64,000 nucleotides of DNA from Trichomonas vaginalis G3 (taxonomy: Eukaryota > Parabasalia > Trichomonadida > Trichomonadidae): positions 1-64,000 of the forward strand of contig NW_026529132.1 of the NCBI RefSeq assembly GCF_026262505.1, read 5' to 3'. Below, in pieces: positions 29,762-41,189 of this stretch (its first letter is position 1; every line of letters starts with the position of its first letter). Made by a program: the position numbers and the translations under genes. The notes beneath the pieces were generated by a model. The model was not told the origin of the DNA. It saw only the letters and a program-made list of their open reading frames with translations, and did not search any database.

Positions 29762-31105
29762 ATGTGGGTTTCAAAGTTCATCGGAGAAATCGGTTTAGCT
29801 GCATTATCAATTGCATATATTATTGATGCATCAGCACTTGCTTTTGGCTTCTTCGTCTCAGTTGGAGCTGCAACAATACTTGCTTATCTTCTTTCAACCA
29901 AAAATTATGAAAAAGTAAATCAAGTTACTGCTGATCTGTTCATGTTGTGCCTAATCTTTGCATTAATTGTTCCTGCAATACTTCTTCCATTGGCAAAACC
30001 AATTTTCAGATTTTTGCAAGCTCCAGATAACATTCAAAAGCTCGCTTTTGATTACGTTATTCCTCTATGCGCAATGAATTTGATTACATGCTGTTATCAT
30101 TGCATTTGCGGTGTTTTACAAGCAGAAGGAAGAACATGGACATATGGTGGTGCTCAAATGGTGTCAATGATTTGCAATATGGTATTATTTGATCCACTTC
30201 TTCTTTATCTTCTCAAGAGAACAGTTGGTTCATCACTAGCTACAGAATTAGCTATGTTAATTCCAGCATCTGTTCTCATTTCATTACTCTTCTGCAAGAA
30301 ATTTGCCGCAAAACCAACTCTCAAGATGTTTTTCCAAAAGTTTGCACCAGAAACATGGATGGCAGTCAAAACAGGACTTGCAACATTCATTATGAATATA
30401 TCATTCGTTGTCCCAACATTTGTTATGCAAAAATACTTGTCAATCAGAGCCAAAAGAGTAGGCAAATATGAAACTGTCATTGCAGTTTACAACACACTCT
30501 TCAGAATTTATGGACTTTCTTTCTTCGTTCCTCTTGCAATGAATGCTTCCTACTTACCTTCAGCTGCATATGCATTTGGAAAGAAGGAAAACAAGAGAAT
30601 ATTATGGCTGACTTGGCATGTTATTTGGATTTCATGCGTCTGGGGATTCTTAATTACTTTCATCACATCTGTTTTCCCAGACAAGATTGCTTTAATTTTT
30701 AGCAAAGATGATGAGTTCATTTATTGGTCAAAAAGAATGATTCCAAAATGCTTCTGGACATACTCTTGCGCATGTGTCAAGTTTATTATGATATCATTCC
30801 TCCAATCTACTCAACAGACAATGAAAGCAATGATACTCAGTATATTAACAGAGTTATTGGGACTCCCAATTTTTGGAAGTCTATTCCATTATTTAGCTGA
30901 AAAAGAATCGCCAATCACTCTTTTATATGCTTATCCAGTGAATGATATTTGTGCAGCTTTGTGTTGCCTTGCAACTGCTTCTCCCACATTCTATAAATTT
31001 ATCAAATCAGATAATAACACAGAAGAAAATGATCAAAAGTCAGATCAAGTTGACAGCACAAAAGATGAAAGTAACAAAGAAGATGAAGCTACTCCTCAAG
31101 TTTAA
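29762..31105 (+). CDS. MATE-family multidrug/toxin efflux transporter, 5' end incomplete
   Basis: MATE proteins export organic cations or drugs using a cation gradient. At least eleven hydrophobic segments are visible, with family features such as VGAATILAYLLS, CICGVLQAEGRTWTYGGAQM and FLQSTQQTMKAM. The C-terminal 35 residues are hydrophilic and acidic (DNNTEENDQKSDQVD). The frame is open upstream of ATG 29762 to 29663 and reads the end of the first MATE membrane helix (GPLISQIVNALYGVIDSM). The ATG is therefore inside the family's conserved region and the true N-terminus, some 50 residues, is missing after a TGA at 29660-29662. Either a frameshift or a 5' truncation explains this. Confidence 0.85.
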   Translation: MWVSKFIGEIGLAALSIAYIIDASALAFGFFVSVGAATILAYLLSTKNYEKVNQVTADLFMLCLIFALIVPAILLPLAKPIFRFLQAPDNIQKLAFDYVIPLCAMNLITCCYHCICGVLQAEGRTWTYGGAQMVSMICNMVLFDPLLLYLLKRTVGSSLATELAMLIPASVLISLLFCKKFAAKPTLKMFFQKFAPETWMAVKTGLATFIMNISFVVPTFVMQKYLSIRAKRVGKYETVIAVYNTLFRIYGLSFFVPLAMNASYLPSAAYAFGKKENKRILWLTWHVIWISCVWGFLITFITSVFPDKIALIFSKDDEFIYWSKRMIPKCFWTYSCACVKFIMISFLQSTQQTMKAMILSILTELLGLPIFGSLFHYLAEKESPITLLYAYPVNDICAALCCLATASPTFYKFIKSDNNTEENDQKSDQVDSTKDESNKEDEATPQV

Positions 31106-31752
31106 TATTATTAGATTCTTTACTTAATATTGTTAGTAGGGATATTTGATTAAATATTAGATTTTGAAAAAAAATACAATTTTTCCCCAAACAGTTTTAT
31201 AATGTTAGAGTCATATCATTTATATGAATGTTTACCAATAAAATAAAGCATATTGTCAAAATTAATCTGATTCAATCAAACATTTAAATATGTTCAAAAT
31301 TTGAGATAGGGTATTTGCAAATGTTTTATTAGAAGTTAATTTGTACTATATACAAGCGATTTGAAAAATAAGATGCAATTTTTAAATTCTAAACTATCAA
31401 TTGATGATTTTTAATTCTGCAATTCGATATTATTTCACATTGTACGATATTGCCATATTTTGCTAAGGATAAATTAAAGATTTTAATTCGGTATTAAATC
31501 TGATCCTATTTATCCAAAAAATAACAGATCGATTTTTATCTGGCAAAACAATGTTTTTGAGATGGATCCATTAATCCTTCCACATTTAAGTTAAATTATA
31601 AAATTAAAATAATTAAAGCTAACATTATATTAAAGGAGGGTAGTATTTGTGATTTGATTCAAATATTGTTTTTTGTTAATATATGAACGTTCGTAAAAGA
31701 AGTATATAAAAGATCATATAATTTAAACGCAAAAACAAACAGTTTATTAAGT
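31106..31752. other. Intergenic A/T-rich region between convergent genes
   Basis: No ORF or structure of note. Confidence 0.5.
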
Positions 31753-32343
31753 CTATAGCAAGAGAATCATTAGGATAGACCCTAAAACAGTCAATGAAGC
31801 ATGACTGATAGTTCTCAATCTTCTAGCAAGTTGAGGCCTCTTTGATCGTAATAACAAAGCTGCAATGTATCCAGCGATCGGGCAAACAGCCGATGTGACA
31901 TAAAGGGCATTATCAGATGGATAAGAAGGCTCTTCTATTTCCTCTGGTTCCTCCTCGCCACAGAGAATCTCAATTGGTAAGCAGGATGGGAGAGGATTTT
32001 CAAGCTCAAGAACCTTACCATTCTTAAGAGTATATGTGAACTTTGAATTCATTTCTTCACCTGGTGCAGGCATGTTAGAACGAGATGTGAGAAGCAGAAT
32101 GTCTGGGGTTGGAAGGATGTAATCGCACTCAATTTGGCTGTATTCTCAAGAATCCTCATATGGGTTATAGTTACTTACGTAGCTTGATTCAGAACTTTCT
32201 TCCTCATAAAATGATGAGTAGATGTTTTGAGGAGTTTCGATTTCATCTTCGGCATTGAAGTATACAGACTTAGTCTTAAGTTCAGAGCATTGCTGGAATG
32301 GATATGGTTCTTCCGGAACGTAGCAGTATGGGGCATGTGGCAT
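31753..32343 (-). pseudogene. Small protein with C-terminal membrane segments, interrupted by one in-frame TGA
   Basis: From ATG 32343 the frame reads 65 acidic, Tyr/Ser-rich codons to a TGA at 32146-32148. The same frame then continues without another stop to 31753 (131 more codons). The downstream part has an ordinary protein composition, an acidic linker (EEEPEEIEEP), a membrane segment (ALYVTSAVCPIAGYIAALLL), a basic cluster (RSKRPQLARRLR) and a second hydrophobic C-terminus (LTVLGSILMILLL). A TCATTTTA initiator lies 20 bases upstream of the ATG. I recognise no family. Either a nonsense mutation, stop readthrough, or a sequence error accounts for the TGA. Confidence 0.55.
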
Positions 32344-32362
32344 TGATAGACACTAAATAAAA

Positions 32363-32369
32363 TGATTTA
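32363..32369 (-). promoter_or_regulatory. Initiator-like element of the small membrane protein gene
   Basis: On the minus strand AAATCATTTTATT, with the TCA adenine (position 32363) 20 bases before the ATG. It matches the Trichomonas initiator consensus TCAYTW. Confidence 0.45.
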
Positions 32370-33985
32370 AATTTAGCAACTATTCAATTTTTTGTGAACA
32401 AATTATTAATTGATTACTGATTGAAATTCTTAGCGTTTGAATTCAAATTTAATCGTTAACATAAAGAACGCTATTATATTCTATTAATTGCACCCAAAAT
32501 TAAAATTTTAGAAATTTTTATCTGAAAATTTTTATGATTTTGCTCTGAATTCAAAGGAATGGATATTTGCCCTATATACAAGGTCCCAGTTCATTTAAAT
32601 TAATGACCTAATATGATCTCAAAAATTTTTATTTTTTTGAGAAATTGAGAGTAAAACTCCCATCTCAATTTTGAGAGCAATTAGGTCCAAGCTCTTTGAA
32701 AATTTTATCATAAAAAATAACATCAAAAATCAATTGATCTCCTTAGTTGAAAATACTTAGCACAGCACCATCTATTGACATTATTTAATTAACTCGATTT
32801 TATCATTGAACCATTTGAAAAGAAACTTGTTCATTGATTACATTTATTGATGTTTCAGGACATTTTGATTGTTATTTTATTGTTTTTGTATACCATACAC
32901 AAGATTTAACCAAACAGACATGAATTTTTTGCTGGCTCATTATGCTTTATCGGATTGTAAACTATTCAAAAAAGTTCAAAAATCTAACCCTTTACCTCAT
33001 CCATTTTATGCGTAATCATCTAAAATTCTTAAACATATATTCTATTATATAGAAGGAAATTCTATTCAACGCAAAATTAACAATCTTTCAACTAATTCAA
33101 GATAATTTTTCATTTACATGATTGATTCAATCATCATTTTCGCCATAAATCATTTAGTATCCTTATGGCAACATCTGTGTTCAATAACAAATATCAATTC
33201 TGATCAAATTTTTGTTTCAATAATTTTTATTCAAACAACTTTAATCATAGAAATCATTAAAAACATTATACATTAGTAACCATTGATTTATGTATATAAA
33301 ATACCATTACAATCTGACATATTGACCATATTTTATCTGAATTTTTGAATTCCACGGTTACTCATAGAATTTTTGTGAAATTTATGTTATTCGTTCTCTT
33401 AAAACGTGAATTTACCAAAACATCAACACATTTATCAAGTAAAAGATAAACGTTCATAGAGGAAACCCATTTTTCCCTGTCTTCACAACAATTAATGAGT
33501 TATATGATTAATTTGCTATCTATTAATTCACAACTAGCTTAATACATAAGACATTACTACACACCATAATAAGCAACTTAAAATTATTGAAATTTTTGAA
33601 ATTAAATTTTCAAATTTTTTTCTCCTGTGAATAATACATACCTAGCATATTTCACATCATACGATTTTTTATATTATTGATTTGTATATATGATTGCAAC
33701 ACCATTGGATAAAATACAATATCAATTTGGAGAAACTTACTGAATGGAAGGAAACAACATATTTAAAACATAATAAAATAAGTTTTATTCAAAAAATCTA
33801 TCTATACCTATCGTAAAATATATTGCCAATTTTTAATTTGATCTATTGAGAAGTAATTAAGCATCAAATAATAAAAGGCATATCATTAAAGAAATTATAA
33901 TAGTGAGAAGGAGTAATAATATGTTTATAACTACAAAAAATTATGAAATAATTTGCAAATTTCAAGAGATTTGAACAGAACACAC
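32370..33985. other. Intergenic A/T-rich region, no gene seen
   Basis: A 9-bp-stem hairpin AAATTGAGA/TCTCAATTT spans 32644-32673, overlapping the palindrome CTCAATTTTGAG. Otherwise only A/T-rich sequence. Confidence 0.5.
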
Positions 33986-35047
33986 CTATTTTGTTGTATT
34001 TGCCTTTGGAGGGAAGAAAGAGTGGAAGAGCTGATCAATAATTGATGCAATTGCATACAATCCGGCAGTAAATCCAGCAGTTGAAATCAAAAATCCTCTG
34101 AAACTTCTTGAAATCCATGTAATTTGAATGGTATATGGGGTAAACTGATAGTCAAAGTAGATACCAGGATCTTTGTCTTGAACTGGATGCAAATAAACTG
34201 TATATTCGAAACTTTTCTCGATAAATTGATTATCAGCAACAAATATGACTGGAGTAACTAATAGTGAGTAATCGTGAGTAACTGTTAAGTTTTCTTTAGC
34301 TCTCATAACTAAATTTTGCAAAGGTTGCTTTGCAGTAATTATTCTTGGGCCAAAACGTATATGTTCAATAGCATGACTGAAAGCAAGGTTCGGGAAGTCA
34401 TCTAAGAGTTCATGAATATGAGATCCATCATTTAAGTAAATATTTCTTCCAGCAGCAATATGGAAAGAACCACGTACTCTGTTAACTGATACTTTGCCTT
34501 TAACTAGGCATTTTTCGGATGAATTTATGTCTGGTCGAGCGTTTGTTTGACATTGCGGCCATTTTTCTGGTTCTGGTGTTAAATTATTCAACTTGTAATT
34601 TTCTTTTAATCTATCACATCCATTGCAGCATGTGTAATTATGAAACTGGACTTTGAAACAAGGATAACATTTATCTACCATTGTTTGATTGGTCAAACCA
34701 ATAAGAGAGTAGTTGAAATCATACCTGTAAAATCTAAGAGTATTATTTACGTAGTTCTGGGTAAAGCCTAAACTGTCTGTTAAGTCGAAATGCAAATAAT
34801 AACAAGGTAAATCAACGAGAATACCTAGTGAAATGTTGACCAATGAATCACCTGATCTTATACTTTGCAAAGGGGCTAAATCTCTATGAATTTTTGGAGA
34901 TAATATGATAATAATATTTGCAAGAAGAAGAAAAGCGGTAAAAACAGAGACAATATCTGAAAGAATGAAGCTAAACTTATCAGAAATGACGAGTTCTTTA
35001 TCCTTTGTCTTATCGAATATGTCAAAATACGAAAGATAACTTGCCAT
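33986..35047 (-). CDS. Erv46/ERGIC3-type COPII vesicle cargo receptor, 353 aa
   Basis: These receptors cycle between the ER and Golgi and help retrieve or load cargo. The start chosen is ATG 35047: a TCATTATAATG initiator lies just before it, and the longer frame would add a hydrophobic leader untypical of the family. Visible in order: a short cytosolic N-terminus (SYFDIFDKTKD), a membrane helix (about residues 30-50), the conserved LVNISLGILVDLPCYYLHFDLTDSLG, a Cys cluster (CYPC, CCNGC), VNRVRGSFHIAAGR, FSHAIEHIRFG, and a C-terminal membrane helix (about residues 318-340) with a cytosolic tail ending NTTK. It is intact. Confidence 0.9.
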   Translation of the reverse strand: MASYLSYFDIFDKTKDKELVISDKFSFILSDIVSVFTAFLLLANIIIILSPKIHRDLAPLQSIRSGDSLVNISLGILVDLPCYYLHFDLTDSLGFTQNYVNNTLRFYRYDFNYSLIGLTNQTMVDKCYPCFKVQFHNYTCCNGCDRLKENYKLNNLTPEPEKWPQCQTNARPDINSSEKCLVKGKVSVNRVRGSFHIAAGRNIYLNDGSHIHELLDDFPNLAFSHAIEHIRFGPRIITAKQPLQNLVMRAKENLTVTHDYSLLVTPVIFVADNQFIEKSFEYTVYLHPVQDKDPGIYFDYQFTPYTIQITWISRSFRGFLISTAGFTAGLYAIASIIDQLFHSFFPPKANTTK

Positions 35048-35050
35048 TAT

Positions 35051-35056
35051 AATGAA
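35051..35056 (-). promoter_or_regulatory. Initiator of the Erv46-like gene
   Basis: TCATTA on the minus strand with its adenine 6 bases before the ATG, the usual short leader in Trichomonas. Confidence 0.6.
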
Positions 35057-35531
35057 AGAAAAAATTTTTATCGTATGAGCTAAAAATAAAAAATATAGGA
35101 AATAGATCAAATATCGATTTTAACACGATTTGCGTCGTGTTTGTTTATTATTTAGCGCGTCGCTTCTCAATTTTTTTCTATGAGTTTATTCAATTGTTGA
35201 ATATACCACGTCATAATAATTGTTTAGAGAAAGAATAGGGAATTATGAGAGATCATTATAGCGAATTAATGTACAAGTGGTATGAACACATTAAAATCTT
35301 AAATATATGAATTAATAGTAAAATGGATGAAAACAACAATGAAATTCATTATAATATTAGTTGAAAATGTTGTAATTTAATACAACGTATGTCAATTAAT
35401 ATTCGTATACAATGAATATTTAAAGGAAATGAGAGGAAAACAGAATAAATTAAATATGATATTTAAGTATTCGGGATTAGAGAAGTAGATTAATAGAATA
35501 ATATGAAGTTGTTTTGGGATATAGGGAATAA
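35057..35531. other. Divergent intergenic region before the tandem array
   Basis: A/T-rich except for a GC-rich spot at 35123-35163: a palindrome ACACGA-TTTGCG-TCGTGT (35123-35140), then TTTAGCGCG, which resembles an E2F-type site. No gene. Confidence 0.5.
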
Positions 35532-35776
35532 TATCATATTTTTATCGTTATTTCTATTTTATTGAATCTTTGAATTTAGATTTCAAAGAAAAATGTCAAA
35601 AATGGAAACAATTGGTATAAAATATTTATCTATGGTATGTAATTAATATATTCTTTATTCATATTTTTCTTAGAAAATGTCGTATTTCTCTCAGTTTTGG
35701 AAAACTTCTCAGAAATTTTGTTCGGGCATTTATTCTTTCAATTTTTTGAAAAGAGAAATTTTGTCTGAACACTAAA

Positions 35777-35783
35777 TCATTTT
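35777..35783 (+). promoter_or_regulatory. Initiator of array unit 1 (repeated in every unit)
   Basis: TCATTTTTC lies before ATG 35790, with the TCA adenine 11 bases upstream. It matches the Trichomonas initiator TCAYTW and is conserved in nearly every copy; in copy 13 it is altered to ACATTTTTC. It implies that each unit is separately transcribed with an 11-base leader. Confidence 0.65.
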
Positions 35784-35789
35784 TCGATA

Positions 35790-36488
35790 ATGTTTGACTG
35801 GTTTGATGAACCAATTGTATACTACAGACGCTTCGCTCCAATGCGCTCTGGTGTCTTTGATTACATGTCACGTTGGATGGATTCAGTAGATCGTGCTATG
35901 GAAGAAGAATTTGGTGACTTTTATGATGCATTCACTCGCCGTGATGTTGAACATGATATGATTGAATATGATACTGAATGCAAACACTGCAAGAAGAACA
36001 GTAATAAGAAGAATTCCTCCAAGAAGACAGAGGAGAAACCAAAGAAAGAAGAAGTAAAGCAGGAAGACGTCAAGGAATCTTCAAATGTTGATGATGATGA
36101 CGTCGAAAGTGATGATGATGTTCCACAATACTACTCATTCACATCATCAATGTATAGTGGCTCCGATGGTATACAGCACATACATCGTGAGGAAGTTGAT
36201 TCAAAGAGTGGTCTCCGCAAAGTTGTTGATACAAAGCGTGTCGGCAACAAGTCTCTCACAGTTCATGAAGTTACTGACAAAGATGGGTAAAGTTGAGAAA
36301 CACGAGACAATGAAGAACATTCGTGATGATGAGATTGAAGAGTTCAAGAACATGTGGCACAGCACAATGTTCCTGCACAATCTTCTCTTCCAGAACCAGA
36401 AAACAAAGAAAAGAAGAATGTAAAGAAGGAAGAGAAGAAAGATGATAAGAAGACAGAAGATAAGCCAAAGAAAGAAGAAACTCACTAA
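35790..36488 (+). pseudogene. Array copy 1, MLF-like gene, frameshifted
   Basis: Codes for the array protein but has an extra G near 36287 and a missing G near 36356. The frame ends early at 166 residues, and the stretch between the two indels is out of frame. A third one-base loss near 36360 is possible from the sequence around the Trp-Ala codons. Copy at the left edge of the array. Confidence 0.8.
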
Positions 36489-36965
36489 GGAAAGAAAAAA
36501 ACTTTGTGCTGAATTTCTAATCTTCTTTTAATATTAATATGTTTGTAAACATGATTCTATATGATTTATTCTAAATTTATCTTTTTTTATAATTATCATT
36601 CTAATATAAAGTTATAAAGAATTAGATATTTAATTTTGAAATAATTAATGATAATATATAATGAAAATAGAATAAATATATTTTAATTCATATCAATTTA
36701 CAATTATTATCATATTTTTATCGTTATTTCTATTTTATTGAATCTTTGAATTTAGATTTCAAAGAAAAATGTCAAAAATGGAAACAATTGGTATAAAATA
36801 TTTATCTATGGTATGTAATTAATATATTTTTTATTCATATTTTTCTTAGAAAATGTCGTATTTCTCTCAATTTTGGAAAACTTCTCAGAAATTTTGTTCG
36901 GGCATTTATTCTTTCAATTTTTTGAAAAGAGAAATTTTGTCTGAACACTAAATCATTTTTCGATA

Positions 36966-37663
36966 ATGTTTGACTGGTTTGATGAACCAATTGTATACTA
37001 CAGACGCTTCGCTCCAATGCGCTCTGGTGTCTTTGATTACATGTCACGTTGGATGGATTCAGTAGATCGTGCTATGGAAGAAGAATTTGGTGACTTTTAT
37101 GATGCATTCACTCGCCGTGATGTTGAACATGATATGATTGAATATGATACTGAATGCAAACACTGCAAGAAGAACAGTAATAAGAAGAATTCCTCCAAGA
37201 AGACAGAGGAGAAACCAAAGAAAGAAGAAGTAAAGCAGGAAGACGTCAAGGAATCTTCAAATGTTGATGATGATGACGTCGAAAGTGATGATGATGTTCC
37301 ACAATACTACTCATTCACATCATCAATGTATAGTGGCTCCGATGGTATACAGCACATACATCGTGAGGAAGTTGATTCAAAGAGTGGTCTCCGCAAAGTT
37401 GTTGATACAAAGCGTGTCGGCAACAAGTCTCTCACAGTTCATGAAGTTACTGACAAAGATGGTAAAGTTGAGAAACACGAGACAATGAAGAACATTCGTG
37501 ATGATGAGATTGAAGAGTTCAAGAACATGTGGGCACAGCACAATGTTCCTGCACAATCTTCTCTTCCAGAACCAGAAACAAAGAAAAGAAGAATGTAAAG
37601 AAGGAAGAGAAGAAAGATGATAAGAAGACAGAAGATAAGCCAAAGAAAGAAGAAACTCACTAA
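36966..37663 (+). pseudogene. Array copy 2, MLF-like gene, late frameshift
   Basis: Identical to the intact protein until about residue 204, where one A is missing near 37580. The frame ends at 210 residues, so only the Lys-rich tail is lost. The leader shares the CTCAATTTTGG variant with copies 13 and 23. Confidence 0.8.
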
Positions 37664-38139
37664 GGAAAGAAAAAAACTTTGTGCTGAATTTCTAATCTTC
37701 TTTTAATATTAATATGTTTGTAAACATGATTCTATATGATTTATTCTAAATTTATCTTTTTTTTATAATTATCATTCTAATATAAAGTTATAAAGAATTA
37801 GATATTTAATTTTGAAATAATTAATGATAATATATAATGAAAATAGAATAAATATATTTTAATTCATATCAATTTACAATTATTATCATATTTTTATCGT
37901 TATTTCTATTTTATTGAATCTTTGAATTTAGATTTCAAAGAAAAATGTCAAAAATGGAAACAATTGGTATAAAATATTTATCTATGGTATGTAATTAATA
38001 TATTCTTTATTCATATTTTTCTTAGAAAATGTCGTATTTCTCTCATTTTGGAAAACTTCTCAGAAATTTTGTTCGGGCATTTATTCTTTCAATTTTTGAA
38101 AAGAGAAATTTTGTCTGAACACTAAATCATTTTTCGATA

Positions 38140-38838
38140 ATGTTTGACTGGTTTGATGAACCAATTGTATACTACAGACGCTTCGCTCCAATGCGCTCTG
38201 GTGTCTTTGATTACATGTCACGTTGGATGGATTCAGTAGATCGTGCTATGGAAGAAGAATTTGGTGACTTTTATGATGCATTCACTCGCCGTGATGTTGA
38301 ACATGATATGATTGAATATGATACTGAATGCAAACACTGCAAGAAGAACAGTAATAAGAAGAATTCCTCCAAGAAGACAGAGGAGAAACCAAAGAAAGAA
38401 GAAGTAAAGCAGGAAGACGTCAAGGAATCTTCAAATGTTGATGATGATGACGTCGAAAGTGATGATGATGTTCCACAATACTACTCATTCACATCATCAA
38501 TGTATAGTGGCTCCGATGGTATACAGCACATACATCGTGAGGAAGTTGATTCAAAGAGTGGTCTCCGCAAAGTTGTTGATACAAAGCGTGTCGGCAACAA
38601 GTCTCTCACAGTTCATGAAGTTACTGACAAAGATGGTAAAGTTGAGAAACACGAGACAATGAAGAACATTCGTGATGATGAGATTGAAGAGTTCAAGAAC
38701 ATGTGGGCACAGCACAATGTTCCTGCACAATCTTCTCTTCCAGAACCAGAAAACAAAGAAAAGAAGAATGTAAAGAAGGAAGAGAAGAAAGATGATAAGA
38801 AGACAGAAGATAAGCCAAAGAAAGAAGAAACTCACTAA
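38140..38838 (+). CDS. Array copy 3, MLF-like protein, 232 aa (reference copy)
   Basis: The first full-length copy. Layout: an acidic/aromatic N-terminus (residues 1-60: MFDWFDEP, RRFAPMRSGVFDYM, AMEEEFGDFYDAF), a CxxC pair (Cys64, Cys67), a Lys/Glu-rich linker (68-98), an Asp-rich run (101-110), a folded-looking region (about 115-190: SSMYSGSDGIQHI, SKSGLRKVVDTKRVGNK, DDEIEEFKNMW) and a Lys-rich tail (205-232). The 115-190 region and the FAPM motif resemble myeloid leukaemia factor (MLF) proteins, which bind chaperone and stress partners and form cytoplasmic vesicle-like bodies in Giardia. That assignment is by eye. A TCATTTTTC initiator sits 11 bases upstream. The leader has one base fewer than most copies (CTCATTTTGG). 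Confidence 0.75.
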   Translation: MFDWFDEPIVYYRRFAPMRSGVFDYMSRWMDSVDRAMEEEFGDFYDAFTRRDVEHDMIEYDTECKHCKKNSNKKNSSKKTEEKPKKEEVKQEDVKESSNVDDDDVESDDDVPQYYSFTSSMYSGSDGIQHIHREEVDSKSGLRKVVDTKRVGNKSLTVHEVTDKDGKVEKHETMKNIRDDEIEEFKNMWAQHNVPAQSSLPEPENKEKKNVKKEEKKDDKKTEDKPKKEETH

Positions 38839-39314
38839 GGAAAGAAAAAAACTTTGTGCTGAATTTCTAATCTTCTTTTAATATTAATATGTTTGTAAAC
38901 ATGATTCTATATGATTTATTCTAAATTTATCTTTTTTTTATAATTATCATTCTAATATAAAGTTATAAAGAATTAGATATTTAATTTTGAAATAATTAAT
39001 GATAATATATAATGAAAATAGAATAAATATATTTTAATTCATATCAATTTACAATTATTATCATATTTTTATCGTTATTTCTATTTTATTGAATCTTTGA
39101 ATTTAGATTTCAAAGAAAAATGTCAAAAATGGAAACAATTGGTATAAAATATTTATCTATGGTATGTAATTAATATATTTTTATTCATATTTTTCTTAGA
39201 AAATGTCGTATTTCTCTCATTTTGGAAAACTTCTCAGAAATTTTGTTCGGGCATTTATTCTTTCAATTTTTTGAAAAGAGAAATTTTGTCTGAACACTAA
39301 ATCATTTTTCGATA

Positions 39315-40013
39315 ATGTTTGACTGGTTTGATGAACCAATTGTATACTACAGACGCTTCGCTCCAATGCGCTCTGGTGTCTTTGATTACATGTCACGTTG
39401 GATGGATTCAGTAGATCGTGCTATGGAAGAAGAATTTGGTGACTTTTATGATGCATTCACTCGCCGTGATGTTGAACATGATATGATTGAATATGATACT
39501 GAATGCAAACACTGCAAGAAGAACAGTAATAAGAAGAATTCCTCCAAGAAGACAGAGGAGAAACCAAAGAAAGAAGAAGTAAAGCAGGAAGACGTCAAGG
39601 AATCTTCAAATGTTGATGATGATGACGTCGAAAGTGATGATGATGTTCCACAATACTACTCATTCACATCATCAATGTATAGTGGCTCCGATGGTATACA
39701 GCACATACATCGTGAGGAAGTTGATTCAAAGAGTGGTCTCCGCAAAGTTGTTGATACAAAGCGTGTCGGCAACAAGTCTCTCACAGTTCATGAAGTTACT
39801 GACAAAGATGGTAAAGTTGAGAAACACGAGACAATGAAGAACATTCGTGATGATGAGATTGAAGAGTTCAAGAACATGTGGGCACAGCACAATGTTCCTG
39901 CACAATCTTCTCTTCCAGAACCAGAAAACAAAGAAAAGAAGAATGTAAAGAAGGAAGAGAAGAAAGATGATAAGAAGACAGAAGATAAGCCAAAGAAAGA
40001 AGAAACTCACTAA
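39315..40013 (+). CDS. Array copy 4, MLF-like protein, 232 aa
   Basis: Intact, identical protein to copy 3. Leader has CTCATTTTGG and the shorter TATATTTTTATTC run shared with copies 7, 14 and 17. Confidence 0.75.
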   Translation: MFDWFDEPIVYYRRFAPMRSGVFDYMSRWMDSVDRAMEEEFGDFYDAFTRRDVEHDMIEYDTECKHCKKNSNKKNSSKKTEEKPKKEEVKQEDVKESSNVDDDDVESDDDVPQYYSFTSSMYSGSDGIQHIHREEVDSKSGLRKVVDTKRVGNKSLTVHEVTDKDGKVEKHETMKNIRDDEIEEFKNMWAQHNVPAQSSLPEPENKEKKNVKKEEKKDDKKTEDKPKKEETH

Positions 40014-40491
40014 GGAAAGAAAAAAACTTTGTGCTGAATTTCTAATCTTCTTTTAATATTAATATGTTTGTAAACATGATTCTATATGATTTATTCTAAA
40101 TTTATCTTTTTTTTATAATTATCATTCTAATATAAAGTTATAAAGAATTAGATATTTAATTTTGAAATAATTAATGATAATATATAATGAAAATAGAATA
40201 AATATATTTTAATTCATATCAATTTACAATTATTATCATATTTTTATCGTTATTTCTATTTTATTGAATCTTTGAATTTAGATTTCAAAGAAAAATGTCA
40301 AAAATGGAAACAATTGGTATAAAATATTTATCTATGGTATGTAATTAATATATTCTTTATTCATATTTTTCTTAGAAAATGTCGTATTTCTCTCATTTTG
40401 GAAAACTTCTCAGAAATTTTGTTCGGGCATTTATTCTTTCAATTTTTTGAAAAGAGAAAATTTTGTCTGAACACTAAATCATTTTTCGATA

Positions 40492-41189
40492 ATGTTTGAC
40501 TGGTTTGATGAACCAATTGTATACTACAGACGCTTCGCTCCAATGCGCTCTGGTGTCTTTGATTACATGTCACGTTGGATGGATTCAGTAGATCGTGCTA
40601 TGGAAGAAGAATTTGGTGACTTTTATGATGCATTCACTCGCCGTGATGTTGAACATGATATGATTGAATATGATACTGAATGCAAACACTGCAAGAAGAA
40701 CAGTAATAAGAAGAATTCCTCCAAGAAGACAGAGGAGAAACCAAAGAAAGAAGAAGTAAAGCAGGAAGACGTCAAGGAATCTTCAAATGTTGATGATGAT
40801 GACGTCGAAAGTGATGATGATGTTCCACAATACTACTCATTCACATCATCAATGTATAGTGGCTCCGATGGTATACAGCACATACATCGTGAGGAAGTTG
40901 ATTCAAAGAGTGGTCTCCGCAAAGTTGTTGATACAAAGCGTGTCGGCAACAAGTCTCTCACAGTTCATGAAGTTACTGACAAAGATGGTAAAGTTGAGAA
41001 ACACGAGACAATGAAGAACATTCGTGATGATGAGATTGAAGAGTTCAAGAACATGTGGGCACAGCACAATGTTCCTGCACAATCTTCTCTTCCAGAACCA
41101 GAAAACAAAGAAAAGAAGAATGTAAAGAAGGAAGAGAGAAAGATGATAAGAAGATAGAAGATAAGCCAAAGAAAGAAGAAACTCACTAA
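40492..41189 (+). pseudogene. Array copy 5, MLF-like gene, late frameshift
   Basis: One A missing near 41136 changes the last 15 or so codons and ends the frame at 221 residues. It also carries the ACA to ATA change (Thr to Ile in the tail) that recurs in copies 13, 14 and 20. The leader has one extra A near 40455. Confidence 0.8.

Noticed and set aside
35672..35773. A 32-codon upstream ORF in the leader of each array unit (starting MSYFSQFW)
   Set aside because: The initiator TCATTTT lies downstream of it, so it is not expected in the mRNA, and leader indels in copies 3, 4, 5, 7 and 8 break its frame while the main gene stays intact.
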